Assembly: GCF_002954775.1 (NCBI RefSeq)
Contig: NZ_PJME01000004.1
Coordinates: 248,001-312,000, forward strand
Direction: 5' to 3'
Origin: Streptomyces geranii
GTDB lineage: Bacteria; Actinomycetota; Actinomycetes; Streptomycetales; Streptomycetaceae
DNA length: 64,000 nucleotides
How positions within the stretch are numbered: position 1 is the stretch's first letter; each line of letters starts with the position of its first letter. A program made the position numbers and the translations under genes. Shown here in pieces: positions 1 to 7,980 of this stretch. Under the pieces are notes generated by a model that saw only the letters and a list, made by a program, of their open reading frames with translations, was not told where the DNA came from and did no database searches.

Positions 1-548
1 GCCGACAGCCGTTCCCTGACCCGCGCGTCCGAGTACGGCTCGCCCCACCGCGCGGCCAGGTCCGCCTTCCGCAGGTGGTCGTCCACCTTGCTGTCCGGGA
101 GGTAGGCCAGGACCGCGATCCCGGCAGAGGCGACGCCCAGCGGGAAACGGGCGCCCTCGTGGAGGACGTACGACCGGATCGGGAAGTCGCCGTCCTCCCT
201 CAGGAGCACCACCGTCTCGTCTCCGCGGCGGACCGAGAAGAAGGCGCTCTCCCCGGTCTCCCTGGCCAGCCGGAGCACGCTCGCGCGCGCCTCGTCGCTG
301 AGGTCGTAGCGCGGCGCCGACGCCATGCCGAGCACGTACGTCTCCGGACCGAGAAACCAGCGCCCCGAGCGCGCGTCGCGGTCCACCAGCCCCTCGGCGG
401 CCAGCGATTCGAGGAGCCGGTGCGCCGTCGCACGCGGCAGGTCCGCCTCCTCGGCGACCTGGGTCGTGGTGGCCCCCGACGCGGTGTGGCGGGACAACTG
501 CCGCAGCAGCGCCGCCGCACGCGCCACGACACTCGGCGATTCGCTCAT
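1..548 (-). CDS. IclR-family transcriptional regulator (3' end beyond window)
   Basis: The minus strand reads open from an ATG at 548 to the window edge, giving 182 codons with the C-terminus missing. The N-terminus (MSESPSVVARAAALLRQL) is followed by a winged helix-turn-helix, with the recognition helix around ADLPRATAHRLLESL (residues 37-51), and then the start of an IclR effector domain. IclR proteins sense small aromatic or organic acids and often control the adjacent divergent catabolic operon. Here that operon encodes a 3-oxoacid CoA-transferase, so a PcaR/PcaU-like role is likely. Inverted repeats in the shared intergenic region are candidate operators for it. The family assignment is firm; the ligand is inferred from context only. 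Confidence 0.85.
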   Translation of the reverse strand, partial: MSESPSVVARAAALLRQLSRHTASGATTTQVAEEADLPRATAHRLLESLAAEGLVDRDARSGRWFLGPETYVLGMASAPRYDLSDEARASVLRLARETGESAFFSVRRGDETVVLLREDGDFPIRSYVLHEGARFPLGVASAGIAVLAYLPDSKVDDHLRKADLAARWGEPYSDARVRERLS

Positions 549-561
549 GTCTCTCAGATTA

Positions 562-580
562 GCGTCCACTCAGTGGACGC
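562..580. promoter_or_regulatory. Inverted repeat, candidate IclR operator 1
   Basis: Perfect 9-bp arms GCGTCCACT / AGTGGACGC around a single C lie 14 bp upstream of the IclR start codon. The same core (GTGGAC, CTCAGTGG) recurs in a second repeat near the CoA-transferase start. The position suits autoregulation of the IclR gene. Binding is inferred. Confidence 0.55.
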
Positions 581-624
581 GGTTCACTGCGATGTCCGTC
601 GAGTGGGAGATGTGAGGACCTCCA

Positions 625-654
625 TTGACTGTTTCCGGCCCCTGTTGCCATAAA
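625..654 (+). promoter_or_regulatory. Possible sigma-70-type promoter for the CoA-transferase operon
   Basis: TTGACT (625-630) is followed 18 bp later by CATAAA (649-654), a fair -35/-10 pair for the plus-strand operon. The second inverted repeat lies just downstream, where a bound repressor could block initiation. Only the hexamers and spacing support this. Confidence 0.35.
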
Positions 655-661
655 GAATCAT

Positions 662-687
662 GACCGCTGGGTGGACGCTCAGTGGTC
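662..687. promoter_or_regulatory. Imperfect inverted repeat, candidate IclR operator 2
   Basis: Arms GACCGCTG and CAGTGGTC flank GGTGGACGCT. The inner GTGGACGCTCAGTGG shares its core with the perfect repeat at 562-580. It lies between the likely promoter and the ATG at 713. Confidence 0.4.
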
Positions 688-712
688 GTCGTCTTCCGGA
701 AGGGCAACGGCC

Positions 713-1429
713 ATGACCATGCTGCGAGCCAGTGCGCGGGACGCGCTGGCGGAAACGCTCCGTGACGGGATCACCATCGCGGTGGGCGGCTTCGGGCTCT
801 CCGGCAACCCCGTCGACCTCATCGAGGCCGTACGCGACTCGGGCGTACGCGACCTGACGATCGTGTCGAACAACATGGGCGTCGACGGGAAGGGCCTGGG
901 GCTGCTCCTGGAGAGCAACCAGGTGTCCAAGGTCGTCGCCTCGTACGTCGGGGAGAACAAGCTGTTCGCCCGGCAGTACCTGGACGGGACGCTGGAGGTC
1001 GAGTTCTGCCCCCAGGGCACGCTCGCCGAGCGGCTGCGCGCGGGCGGCGCCGGGATCGCCGGCTTCTACACGCGCACCGGCGTCGGCACGCTGGTGGCCG
1101 AGGGCAAGCCGCACGCGGAGTTCGACGGCCGGACCTGGGTCCTGGAGCGCGGCATCGTCGCCGACCTCGCCCTCGTCCACGCGCACACCGCCGACGCGGC
1201 GGGCAACCTGCGCTATCGGCGGACGGCCCGCAACTTCAACCCCCTGGTGGCGACGGCCGGGCGGGTCACGGCGGTCGACGCCGAAGTGGTGCTCGACGGA
1301 CACCTCGACCCCGACGACGTGATGACTCCCGGCATCTACGTCGACCACGTGGTCCGGGCCGCCGACCGGCCCAAGGAGATCGAACGGCGCACGGTACGGC
1401 AGCTGACCGCCGTCGGACAGGAGGCCTGA
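713..1429 (+). CDS. pcaI: 3-oxoacid (3-oxoadipate-type) CoA-transferase subunit A
   Basis: Subunit A of a class I CoA-transferase, which moves CoA from succinyl-CoA to a 3-oxoacid such as 3-oxoadipate in the beta-ketoadipate pathway. I chose ATG 713 because GGAAGGG (698-704) sits 8 nt upstream; the open frame extends back to 671 without a ribosome site. The 238-residue product shows the glycine-rich [13 protein letters not shown] near the N-terminus and the YVGENKLF and [10 protein letters not shown] segments typical of alpha subunits. The beta subunit starts 2 nt after its stop, so the two are made together. Acetoacetate (ScoA-like) is an alternative substrate; the IclR neighbour favours the aromatic pathway. 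Confidence 0.87.
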   Translation: MTMLRASARDALAETLRDGITIAVGGFGLSGNPVDLIEAVRDSGVRDLTIVSNNMGVDGKGLGLLLESNQVSKVVASYVGENKLFARQYLDGTLEVEFCPQGTLAERLRAGGAGIAGFYTRTGVGTLVAEGKPHAEFDGRTWVLERGIVADLALVHAHTADAAGNLRYRRTARNFNPLVATAGRVTAVDAEVVLDGHLDPDDVMTPGIYVDHVVRAADRPKEIERRTVRQLTAVGQEA

Positions 1430-1430
1430 C

Positions 1431-2066
1431 ATGCCCTGGACCAGGGACGAGATGGCGGCCCTCGCCGCGCGCGAACTCAGGGACGGCGACTACGTCAACC
1501 TCGGCATCGGCATTCCGACACTGGTGGCCAACCACCTCCCCGAGGGCGTGAACGTACTGCTGCAGAGCGAGAACGGCCTGCTCGGCATGGGGCCCTTCCC
1601 GTACGACGGCGAGGAGGACGCGGATCTGATCAACGCCGGGAAGCAGACGGTCACCGCCGTGCCCGGGGCCTCGGTCTTCGACTCCGCGACCAGCTTCGGG
1701 ATGATCAGGGGCGGCCATGTGGACATCGCCGTCCTGGGCGCGCTCCAGGTCTCCGCTACCGGGGACCTCGCCAACTGGACGGTCCCGGGCAGCTTCGTCA
1801 AGGGCATGGGCGGCGCCATGGACCTGGTGGCCGGCACCCGCCGGGTGGTCGTGCTCACCGATCACGTGGCGCGGGACGGCTCGCCGAAGATCGTCGAGAA
1901 GTGCACGCTCCCCCTGACCGGACTGGGCGTCGTGCACCGCGTCATCACCGACCTCGCGGTCCTCGACGTCACCCCCGACGGTCTCGTCGTACGCCGACTC
2001 GCCCCGGATGTCGGCCTGGACGACCTCCGGGCGGTCACCGGGGCACCCGTGGAAGCGGCCGTCTGA
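1431..2066 (+). CDS. pcaJ: 3-oxoacid (3-oxoadipate-type) CoA-transferase subunit B
   Basis: A 211-residue beta subunit of the same CoA-transferase. The [10 protein letters not shown] motif carries the catalytic glutamate that forms the enzyme-CoA thioester in class I CoA-transferases. [14 protein letters not shown] near the N-terminus and the [15 protein letters not shown] segment are also typical. The ATG follows the subunit A stop by one base, with GACAGGAGG upstream, so the pair is translationally coupled. Subunit A is a separate polypeptide, as in PcaIJ and ScoAB. The exact acyl acceptor cannot be read from the sequence. Confidence 0.87.
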   Translation: MPWTRDEMAALAARELRDGDYVNLGIGIPTLVANHLPEGVNVLLQSENGLLGMGPFPYDGEEDADLINAGKQTVTAVPGASVFDSATSFGMIRGGHVDIAVLGALQVSATGDLANWTVPGSFVKGMGGAMDLVAGTRRVVVLTDHVARDGSPKIVEKCTLPLTGLGVVHRVITDLAVLDVTPDGLVVRRLAPDVGLDDLRAVTGAPVEAAV

Positions 2067-2141
2067 CGGGCGTCAAGTAAGGTGTGGACGTCCGTGGACC
2101 GCGAGGCGCGCGGGCGAGACCGAGGAGACGCGGAGGCAGGG

Positions 2142-2807
2142 ATGGGCGGCGCGAAGGCCGAATCGGTGCGACGCCCGGGACGCCCGGGTGCGGACACCCC
2201 CGCCGTGCCCAAGGAACAGAACATCCTGCTGCGGGGCCTCGAAGCCTTCGCCGAACTCGGCTACGACCGGGCCTCCGCACGCGAACTGGCCCGCCGCCTC
2301 GGCGTGAGCCACAACTTCATCAACGACCGCTACGGCTCCAAGGCGGCGTTCTGGCGCGCGGTGGTGGACTCCGCGATGGGCGCGCAACTGTCGAGCATGC
2401 CGCCGGTGGACCCCTCGGCGGACGACGCCGAGCAGCTCCGGCAGTTCATCACCGGCCTCTACCGGACCTCGGTGGACACACCCCTGCTCGGGCGGATCTT
2501 CGTCGACGAGTTCTCCCGCGACACCGAGCGCCTGGACTACGTGTACGAGCGCTACATCGGGCCGACCCTGCAGACCGTGGTGCCCAGCATCGACCGCCTC
2601 GTGGCCTCCGGCCGCATGGCCCCCGTACCGATGGACGTGCTGTTCTTCGCGATCCTCGGTCCCATCTCGGGAATGCTGGAGGTCCCGCTGGCCCGGCGCC
2701 TGGGCCGCTCCGAGGCCGAATCGCCCGAGCAGCTCACGGCCACGGCGGAACTGCTGGCGACGCTGGTGGTCAACGGACTCCTCGCGACGGGTTCGGGCGG
2801 CCACTGA
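2142..2807 (+). CDS. TetR/AcrR-family transcriptional regulator
   Basis: A one-component repressor of 221 residues. The start was set at ATG 2142, preceded by GGAGG at 2132-2136; the frame stays open back to 2082 but that extension looks non-coding. A basic N-terminus (VRRPGRPGADTPA) leads into the DNA-binding domain, with the helix-turn-helix around ASARELARRLGVSHNFINDRYGSK. The C-terminal ligand domain is all-helical. It lies 75 bp downstream of the CoA-transferase genes and converges on the rhamnosidase gene, so its target is unclear. No operator was recognised next to it. Confidence 0.85.
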   Translation: MGGAKAESVRRPGRPGADTPAVPKEQNILLRGLEAFAELGYDRASARELARRLGVSHNFINDRYGSKAAFWRAVVDSAMGAQLSSMPPVDPSADDAEQLRQFITGLYRTSVDTPLLGRIFVDEFSRDTERLDYVYERYIGPTLQTVVPSIDRLVASGRMAPVPMDVLFFAILGPISGMLEVPLARRLGRSEAESPEQLTATAELLATLVVNGLLATGSGGH

Positions 2808-2809
2808 CC

Positions 2810-5440
2810 TCACACCACCGTGACCGGATAGGGGCGCCGGAACGTATGGCGGCCCGCGCCGATCTCCAACGGACCCTCGCCGTCGGGCAGTTGGACCTCG
2901 GCGCGGGTGTTCGGCGGGATCAGCGCCTCGACCACGAGAGTGTGCCCGCCGGCTCCCTCCCCGTCCTCCTCGACGCGCCAGCCCGCCTCCGCCCTGCCGT
3001 ACGGCGTGTCGTGCGCCGCCTTCGCCCAGGTCAGGTCGCCGCCGGGCACCGGGGCGATACGCAGCCGCCGCCAGCCCGGTTCGGCGGCGGCCAGGCCTGC
3101 CGCCGTGCGGTGCAGCCAGTCGGCCACGGCGCCCAGCGCGTAGTGGTTGAACGACGTCATCTCGCCCGGGTTGACCGTGCCGTCGGGCAGCATCGCGTCC
3201 CAGCGCTCCCAGACCGTGGTGGCGCCCATGGTCACCGGGTACAGCCAGGACGGGCACTCCTTCTCCAGCAGCATCCGGTAGGCGAGCTGAGGCTCACCCG
3301 CCGCGCACAGGGCGTCGCAGATCAGCGGCGTACCGGTGAAGCCGGTGGCGATCCGGAAGGACGCCCGGCGCACGATGGCCGCCAACCGCTCACCCGCGCC
3401 CCGCCGTTGACGCTCCGTCGGCAGGAGCGAGAAGCACAGCGCCAGGGCGTACGCGGTCTGCGCGTAGGAGGCCAGCAGGCCGTCCGGCGTCACGAACCGG
3501 TCGGCGAACCGCTCGCGCACCGCCCGTGCGTGCTCCCGGAAACGGGTCTCGTCGGCGTCGTGACCGAGGAGCGCGGCGGTGTCGGCCAGCACCTCGGCGG
3601 TACGGACGACATACGCGTTGGCCACCAGGTCGCCGTCGGTGCGCGCGTCGCCCGGCCGGTCCGGGGGCGCCGCCGGGTCGAGCCAGTCGCCGAGCTGGAA
3701 CTCCTGCCGCCACAGCCCGCCGCCCGCCGCCACGAGCCGGACGGTCGCCTCGCCCCAGGCCAGCATGCTCGGGTACTGCGTGCGCAGCAGCTCCAGATCC
3801 CCGAACCGCTGGTACAGCGTCCACGGCAGCTGCACCGCGACATCCGCCCACACCGCCTGCGGGCCGAAGTCCGGGAAGACGTCCGGCAGTACGTCCGGCA
3901 CGACGAGGGGCGGTGTGCCGTCCGGCCGGGCCGACTGCTCGGCGGACAGGTCGCGCAGCCAGCCCGTCAGCATGCCGGAGCAGTCGTGGAGGAAGGACGC
4001 GGTGGGTCCGAACACCTGGAGATCGCCGGTCCAGCCCAGGCGTTCGTCACGCTGCGGGCAGTCCGTCGGCACGTCGACGAAGTTGCCGCGCATGCCCCAG
4101 ACGACGTTCTCGTGCAGCCGGTTCACGAGCGGGTCGGAGCACTCGAACCAGCCGGTGCGGGCCATGTCCGTGTGCAGCACCACGGCTTCGATGTCGGCGG
4201 GGTCCAAGTCACCGGGCCAGCCGTCGACTTCGGCGTAGCGGAAGCCGTGGAAGGTGAAGTGCGGCTCGTACGTCTCCACGCCCTCACCGCGCAGTACGTA
4301 GCTGTCCGTGGCCTGCGCGAACCGCAACGGCCGGGTGCTCAACTCCCCGTCCTCCAGGACCTCCGCGTGCCGCAGGGTCACCGTGTGCCCGGCCGGGCCG
4401 GAGACCCGGATGCGCAGCCGTCCGACCAGGTTCTGGCCGAAGTCCAGGACGGTCCGCCCGGAGGGCGTGGTGAGCACCCCGACCGGGGCGAGGGTCTGGA
4501 CGCGTCGGACCGGCGGACCCGTCGGCGCCACCAACTCGGCTGCGGGAGGCGGGAGTTCACGAACAGGGAGCCAGCCGGCCGAGTCGTGTCCCGGCGCGGA
4601 CCAGCCCGCGCGCCCCAACCGGGCGTCGTACGCCTCGCCGTCGTAGATCTCCGAGCGCAGGAGTGCCCCGGTTGCCGTGCTCCACCGTTCGTCGGTGCCG
4701 ACGGTGGCCGTGGTCCCGTCGGCGTACACGACCTCCAACTGGGCGAGCAGCGCCCGCTGTTCGCCGTAGAGGTCGCGTCGGCCGCCGCCGAAGCCGAGGC
4801 GTCCGGTGTACCAGCCCTCGCCGAGCAGCGCGCCGAGGGTGTTCGAGCCGGGGTGGAGGAGGGAGGTGACGTCGAACGTCTGGTAGCGCAGGCGGTGTCG
4901 GTAGGAGGTCCAGCCGGGGGACAGGACGTGGTCGCCCACCGGCCGTCCGTTGATCTCGGCCGAGTAGACGCCGTACGCGGTGATGTACAGCCGGGCCGAG
5001 GCGACCGGGCCGGTGAGGTTGAGGTCGCGGCGCAGCAGTGCGGCGGGCAGCGGCTTCCCGGCGGCGGGGCCGAGGTCGGGCGTGACGGGGCGGGCCGTCC
5101 AGTCGGCGGGGTCCAGGAGACCGGCCTCGACGTGGGCGACCGGCGACCAGGGCGAGGGCTCGGTGTCGCCCTCGCCCCACACCCGCACTCGTACGCCCGC
5201 CCGTTCACGGGAGCGGAGGGGCCCGCCGGGCCACGGCACCAGGACCGACTCGCCGGACTCGACCCGCCCGGTGTCGGCGGTGACGGTGCCGTCGGCGGCG
5301 CTGATCTCCACCTGGTGGGCGGCCTGCCGCCAGTCGGGCGCGTCGGTGAGCGTCCGCCAGCTCAGCCTGGGCGCGGGCTCGCCGATGCCCAGGGGCTCAC
5401 GGTGATGCTCGAAGACGGGCGGTGTGACGGTGAGGCGCAC
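2810..5440 (-). CDS. GH78 alpha-L-rhamnosidase, cytosolic
   Basis: Predicted to remove terminal alpha-L-rhamnose from glycosides. About 876 residues in the usual GH78 order: beta-sandwich N-terminal domains, an (alpha/alpha)6 barrel and a C-terminal beta domain. The family hallmark DCPQRDERLGWTGDLQVF, containing the general acid, is near residue 458. I chose GTG 5440 because GGAG lies 9 nt upstream; TTG 5449 is in frame but abuts that same GGAG. There is no signal peptide, unlike the second rhamnosidase at 38139-41345, so this one should act on imported oligosaccharides. It is the last gene of the minus-strand sugar operon. Confidence 0.9.
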   Translation of the reverse strand: MRLTVTPPVFEHHREPLGIGEPAPRLSWRTLTDAPDWRQAAHQVEISAADGTVTADTGRVESGESVLVPWPGGPLRSRERAGVRVRVWGEGDTEPSPWSPVAHVEAGLLDPADWTARPVTPDLGPAAGKPLPAALLRRDLNLTGPVASARLYITAYGVYSAEINGRPVGDHVLSPGWTSYRHRLRYQTFDVTSLLHPGSNTLGALLGEGWYTGRLGFGGGRRDLYGEQRALLAQLEVVYADGTTATVGTDERWSTATGALLRSEIYDGEAYDARLGRAGWSAPGHDSAGWLPVRELPPPAAELVAPTGPPVRRVQTLAPVGVLTTPSGRTVLDFGQNLVGRLRIRVSGPAGHTVTLRHAEVLEDGELSTRPLRFAQATDSYVLRGEGVETYEPHFTFHGFRYAEVDGWPGDLDPADIEAVVLHTDMARTGWFECSDPLVNRLHENVVWGMRGNFVDVPTDCPQRDERLGWTGDLQVFGPTASFLHDCSGMLTGWLRDLSAEQSARPDGTPPLVVPDVLPDVFPDFGPQAVWADVAVQLPWTLYQRFGDLELLRTQYPSMLAWGEATVRLVAAGGGLWRQEFQLGDWLDPAAPPDRPGDARTDGDLVANAYVVRTAEVLADTAALLGHDADETRFREHARAVRERFADRFVTPDGLLASYAQTAYALALCFSLLPTERQRRGAGERLAAIVRRASFRIATGFTGTPLICDALCAAGEPQLAYRMLLEKECPSWLYPVTMGATTVWERWDAMLPDGTVNPGEMTSFNHYALGAVADWLHRTAAGLAAAEPGWRRLRIAPVPGGDLTWAKAAHDTPYGRAEAGWRVEEDGEGAGGHTLVVEALIPPNTRAEVQLPDGEGPLEIGAGRHTFRRPYPVTVV

Positions 5441-5497
5441 GGTGGTCAACTCCGGGGCGGGGCAAGGCGGTCATGGGTGACGTGGGCGTACCGATCC

Positions 5498-7021
5498 TCA
5501 GCGTGGTGGCGGGTCCTCACCCCGGTAGCGGAACCGGTCGAAGGCGACGGAGCCTTCGGTGGCGTACATCCCGACGACCCGGCCGGTGAAGGCGGCGGCG
5601 GTCTCCGCCGAGACGTAGCGGCCGTCCAGCGCGGCCAGTTCCACCCGGCCCGCGTCCGTCTCGAAGGAGAGCCGGACCAGGTCGGGGCCGAGGGCGTCGG
5701 GCCCTGTCCCGCCGAGCGGCTCGGTCTCGATCCGTACCGTCACCTCGCCGGTTGTCGTTGCCGTCGTCGGGAGCGGGTGTTCCCAGTTCTGGCCGATCCC
5801 GCCCACCCGGGCCCGCGCCCGGGCGACACCGGCGCCCACCTCGATGTCGTAGTGGTGGAGTTCGTCGATGCGCAGGCTGAGCCCGCCGATCCCGCCCGAG
5901 CAGTCCACCCGTACCGAGAACTCGGCGGCCTGGTGCTGCTGGCGGCGGCCGACGAAACGGGGGCACGGGTCGTCCATGGTGGAGCCGTCGGCGTGCACGA
6001 CCAGCCGCCCGGGGCGTTCGGTGAGCGAGGACCAGTCGGCGGCCGGGGTGCGCACCGAGAGCCATTCCGGGGCGAGGGAGGGGGCGGTGAAGTCGTCGGT
6101 GTGTTCGACCGGGGGGCCGGGCGGGCTCGGCTCGACCGGCCGGATCACCGGCCAGCCGTAGACCCACTCCACCGGGGCGCTGAACGTCTCGCGGCCCATG
6201 GGGGAGAAGGCCCGGGTCAGCCCGCGTGGCCGCATGCCCAGCATGACCATCGCCCAGCCGCCGTCGGGTGTCCGTACGAGGTCGGCGTGGCCGGTGTTCT
6301 GGATCGGGCGGTCGGTGCTGCGGGCGCTGAGGACCGGGTTGGCGGGGCAGCCCTCGAAGGGGCCGTCGGGGCGGGTGGAGCGGGCGATGCTGACGGCGTG
6401 CCCGCGTTCGGTGCCGCCCTCGGCGATCAGCAGATACCAGGTGTCGTCGATCTCGTAGAGGTGCGGGGCCTCGGGGAACATCAGTCCCGTCCCCGACCAC
6501 AGCGACCGGGGCTCTTCGAGGGCCCGGCCGGTCTCGGGGTCTATCCGGACCTGCTGGATGCCCAGGTGGTCGCCGGGGCTGTCACCGTCGAGGCGTAGGC
6601 CGGAGTAGGTGACGTAGCAGGTGCCGTCGGCGTCCCAGGCGATGTCCGGGTCGATGCCGGACACGCCCTGCATGACGATGCCGTCGGACCAGGGGCCCTC
6701 GGCGCGGTCGGCCGTGAAGAGCAGGCTCCCGCGTCCCATGGCCTCGGTGACGACCAGCCAGAAGCGGCCGTCATGGTGGCGGATGGTGGGCGCCCAGGCG
6801 CCGCCCAGCGTGGGTATCTTCGCCAGGGCGAGCTGGCCGGGGCGGTCCAGGGCGTTGCCGATCTGCGTCCAGTGCGCGAGGTCGCGGCTGTGGAAGACGG
6901 GCAGGCCGGGCAGGTACTCGAAGCTGGAGCAGACGAGGTAGTAGTCGTCGCCGGCCCGGGTGACGCTGGGGTCCGGGTGGAAGCCAGGGACGGTGGGGTT
7001 GGGCAGGGGTATCGCTGTCAT
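5498..7021 (-). CDS. GH43-family glycoside hydrolase (beta-xylosidase / arabinofuranosidase type)
   Basis: A 507-residue five-bladed beta-propeller hydrolase followed by a concanavalin-like C-terminal sandwich, the layout of GH43 beta-xylosidases. The three GH43 acidic positions are visible: the Asp in GFHPDPSV near residue 17, the Asp in GIDPDIAW, and the Glu in FPEAPHLYE near residue 182. No signal peptide is present, so it should work in the cytosol on imported glycans. Its start overlaps the stop of the upstream ABC ATPase gene (ATGA), showing operon coupling. Xylose or arabinose release is likely, but GH43 specificity cannot be decided by eye. Confidence 0.88.
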   Translation of the reverse strand: MTAIPLPNPTVPGFHPDPSVTRAGDDYYLVCSSFEYLPGLPVFHSRDLAHWTQIGNALDRPGQLALAKIPTLGGAWAPTIRHHDGRFWLVVTEAMGRGSLLFTADRAEGPWSDGIVMQGVSGIDPDIAWDADGTCYVTYSGLRLDGDSPGDHLGIQQVRIDPETGRALEEPRSLWSGTGLMFPEAPHLYEIDDTWYLLIAEGGTERGHAVSIARSTRPDGPFEGCPANPVLSARSTDRPIQNTGHADLVRTPDGGWAMVMLGMRPRGLTRAFSPMGRETFSAPVEWVYGWPVIRPVEPSPPGPPVEHTDDFTAPSLAPEWLSVRTPAADWSSLTERPGRLVVHADGSTMDDPCPRFVGRRQQHQAAEFSVRVDCSGGIGGLSLRIDELHHYDIEVGAGVARARARVGGIGQNWEHPLPTTATTTGEVTVRIETEPLGGTGPDALGPDLVRLSFETDAGRVELAALDGRYVSAETAAAFTGRVVGMYATEGSVAFDRFRYRGEDPPPR

Positions 7022-7980
7022 GCCGGGTCGCCCTTCGCTCCGGTGGTGTCGACGGAGCCGACGGAATCGGTGACGGAGCCGACGGAGTCGTCGACCGGTT
7101 CGCCGGCTTCGGCGAGTCGGCGCCGTTCGGCCCTGCGGGCCGCCTGCCGTTCCGGGTCCGGTACCGGCGCGGCGAGCAACAGGCGCTGCGTGTAGGGGTG
7201 TTCGGGAGTGCTGGTGACGGTGGCCGCGTCGCCGGTCTCGACGATCTCGCCCCGGTACATGACCGCCACCCGGTGACTGATGTGCCGTACGACGGAGAGG
7301 TCGTGGGTGACGAACAGATAGGCGACGCCGGTGCGTTCCTGGATCTCGACGAACAGGTCCAGCACCCGGGCCTGGGTCGACAGGTCGAGCGCGCTGACCG
7401 GTTCGTCGCAGACCACGATCCGCGGGTCCCGGGAGAGCGCCCGGGCGATGGCGACGCGCTGGCGCTGGCCGCCGGAGAACTCCCGGGGCAGCCGCTGACC
7501 GGCGTCGGCGGGCAGCCGCACCTGGTCCAGCAGGTCCTTCACCCGCCGCTCGGCCTCCGTACGCGAGGTCCCCGCGACCATCAGCGGCTCGCTGAGGATG
7601 TCGGTCACCGTCATCGCCGGGTTCAGGGAGGTGTACGGGTCCTGGAACACGACCTGGATCTCGCTGCTGAGCGCCCGGCGCTGCTTCTTGTCGAGGCCGG
7701 AGATGACCCGGCCGCCGTACCGCACACTCCCGGAGGTGACCGGGGCGAGGCCCAGGATGGCGCGGCCCAGGGTCGTCTTGCCGGACCCGGACTCGCCGAC
7801 CAGCCCGAGGGTCTCACCGGCGCCGATCGTGATCGACACGCCCTTCAGCGCCCTGAACGGCGCCTTGCGCCAGCCCTTCGCCGGGTACTCCACGACCACC
7901 TGGTCGGCGACCAGCAAGGGCTCCGCCGAGGCGGGCGCGGGGGTCGGCGCGGGCCGGTCCTTGTCCAGTGTCCCGGTCAT
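7018..7980 (-). CDS. Oligopeptide/dipeptide-type ABC importer ATPase (DppF/OppF)
   Basis: A 320-residue ATPase that powers import with the partner ATPase half of the neighbouring fusion. Walker A is GLVGESGSGKTT, the signature FSGGQRQR and Walker B IVVCDEPVSALD. The C-terminal HPYTQRLLLAAPVPDP is the DppF/OppF tail motif. It overlaps both neighbours by 4 nt (ATGA). Dpp-type importers in actinomycetes also carry oligosaccharides, and the surrounding glycosidases suggest that here. A run of short DSVGSVTDSVGS repeats ends the protein. Confidence 0.92.
   Translation of the reverse strand: MTGTLDKDRPAPTPAPASAEPLLVADQVVVEYPAKGWRKAPFRALKGVSITIGAGETLGLVGESGSGKTTLGRAILGLAPVTSGSVRYGGRVISGLDKKQRRALSSEIQVVFQDPYTSLNPAMTVTDILSEPLMVAGTSRTEAERRVKDLLDQVRLPADAGQRLPREFSGGQRQRVAIARALSRDPRIVVCDEPVSALDLSTQARVLDLFVEIQERTGVAYLFVTHDLSVVRHISHRVAVMYRGEIVETGDAATVTSTPEHPYTQRLLLAAPVPDPERQAARRAERRRLAEAGEPVDDSVGSVTDSVGSVDTTGAKGDPA

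Noticed and set aside
2084..6598. Plus-strand open frame of about 1500 codons
   Set aside because: It lies opposite two glycosidase genes with clear motifs and has arginine/proline/glycine-rich shadow composition typical of antisense frames in high-GC DNA.
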